This document shows, piece after piece, positions 5,340 through 5,823 of a stretch of 5,823 bases of DNA. A program made the translations under genes and the position numbers. Source of the DNA: Haloquadratum sp. J07HQX50. GTDB lineage: Archaea; Halobacteriota; Halobacteria; Halobacteriales; Haloferacaceae. Position 1 is the first letter of the stretch; the number at the start of each line of letters is the position of its first letter. The DNA lies in assembly GCA_000416005.1 (NCBI GenBank), contig KE356563.1:756679-762501 (forward strand). The letters run 5' to 3'. The notes under the pieces were generated by a model. It was not told the origin of the DNA. It did not search any database and saw only the letters and a list, made by a program, of their open reading frames with translations.

Positions 5340-5823
5340 ATGCACAATCACGATGTCATCGTAGTCGGCGCTGGTGGGGCGGGACTTCGAGCAGCAATCG
5401 CAGCACAGCAGGAAGGTGCTGATGTAGCCATTGTTTCGAAGCTCCATCCGGTGAGGAGTCACACTGGTGCTGCCGAGGGGGGTATCAATGCGGCGTTGCG
5501 AGAGGGTGACTCTTGGAGCAACCATGCATATGATACAATGAAGGGTTCAGACTATCTCGGTGATGCTCCCGCAATTGAAACACTGGCACAGGATTCCCCA
5601 GAGGAGGTCATTCAACTTGAAAACTGGGGAATGGCGTTCTCCCGAGACGATGATGGGCGTGTCAGTCAGCGACCATTTGGTGGCCTCTCATTCCCCCGAA
5701 CGACGTACGCAGGAGCAGAAACTGGTCACCAACTGCTCCACACGATGTATGAGCAACTCGTCAAGCGTGGGATAGAGGTATACGACGAGTGGCACGTATT
5801 AGATTTGGTCGTCACAGATGAGC
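5340..5823 (+). CDS. sdhA: succinate dehydrogenase flavoprotein SdhA, N-terminal part (runs off right edge)
   Basis: The catalytic subunit oxidises succinate to fumarate on a covalently bound FAD. The frame from ATG 5340 is open to the window edge, giving 161 residues of a protein usually near 600. Residues 4-33 form the FAD Rossmann fold with GAGGAG (10-15) and an acidic strand end. SHTGAAEGGIN has His41, the expected site of covalent 8-alpha-histidyl FAD attachment (His45 in E. coli). DGRVSQRPFGG (105-115) is the conserved block that includes the substrate-side Phe (F113, F119 in E. coli). GHQLLHTMYEQ and EWHVLDLV follow in family order. The start fits the family N-terminus (NHDVIVVGAGGAG). 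Upstream there is only a weak GG near 5330. It is the fourth gene of the operon, 45 bases after sdhB. No frameshift or missing key residue is visible in the part seen. Confidence 0.95.
   Translation, partial: MHNHDVIVVGAGGAGLRAAIAAQQEGADVAIVSKLHPVRSHTGAAEGGINAALREGDSWSNHAYDTMKGSDYLGDAPAIETLAQDSPEEVIQLENWGMAFSRDDDGRVSQRPFGGLSFPRTTYAGAETGHQLLHTMYEQLVKRGIEVYDEWHVLDLVVTDE

Noticed and set aside
1..5823. CRISPR array, complete insertion sequence or replication origin
   Set aside because: No regularly spaced direct repeats, no intact transposase and no origin-type repeat clusters were found by reading.

Overview
The window looks like haloarchaeal chromosome (class Halobacteria). The proteins are acidic, there is a bacterio-opsin-activator-type regulator found mainly in haloarchaea, the sdh genes are in the order sdhC-sdhD-sdhB-sdhA, several genes look leaderless, and the tRNA gene does not encode its CCA end. 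The species cannot be fixed from the sequence alone.

Layout. Positions 1-273 (minus) hold the first 91 codons of a secreted surface protein that runs off the left edge. Positions 587-2245 (minus) encode an orphan PAS-GAF-BAT-HTH_10 regulator. Positions 2246-2537 are non-coding and contain several ACTGA-type dyads. Positions 2538-3190 (plus) are a decayed IS200/IS605-group TnpB (IS1341 type) with stop codons, frameshifts and an apparently lost catalytic aspartate. Positions 3217-3318 (minus) may encode a 33-residue zinc-finger microprotein. Positions 3492-3566 (minus) are tRNA-Glu(UUC). From 3678 to the right edge (plus) is the succinate dehydrogenase (respiratory complex II) operon: sdhC, sdhD, sdhB and the first 161 codons of sdhA.

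How it works together. The sdh genes build one membrane complex. SdhC and SdhD anchor it and bind heme, SdhB carries the three Fe-S clusters, and SdhA carries FAD and oxidises succinate. tRNA-Glu and sdh diverge from a shared AT-rich spacer of 111 bp. The left part (regulator and surface protein) is GC-rich and the sdh part is much more AT-rich. The TnpB fossil and tRNA lie at the junction, so this looks like a border between two pieces of different history. I found no clearly new multi-gene system. The items most worth checking are the TnpB fossil, the microprotein, the composition break and the dyad cluster.
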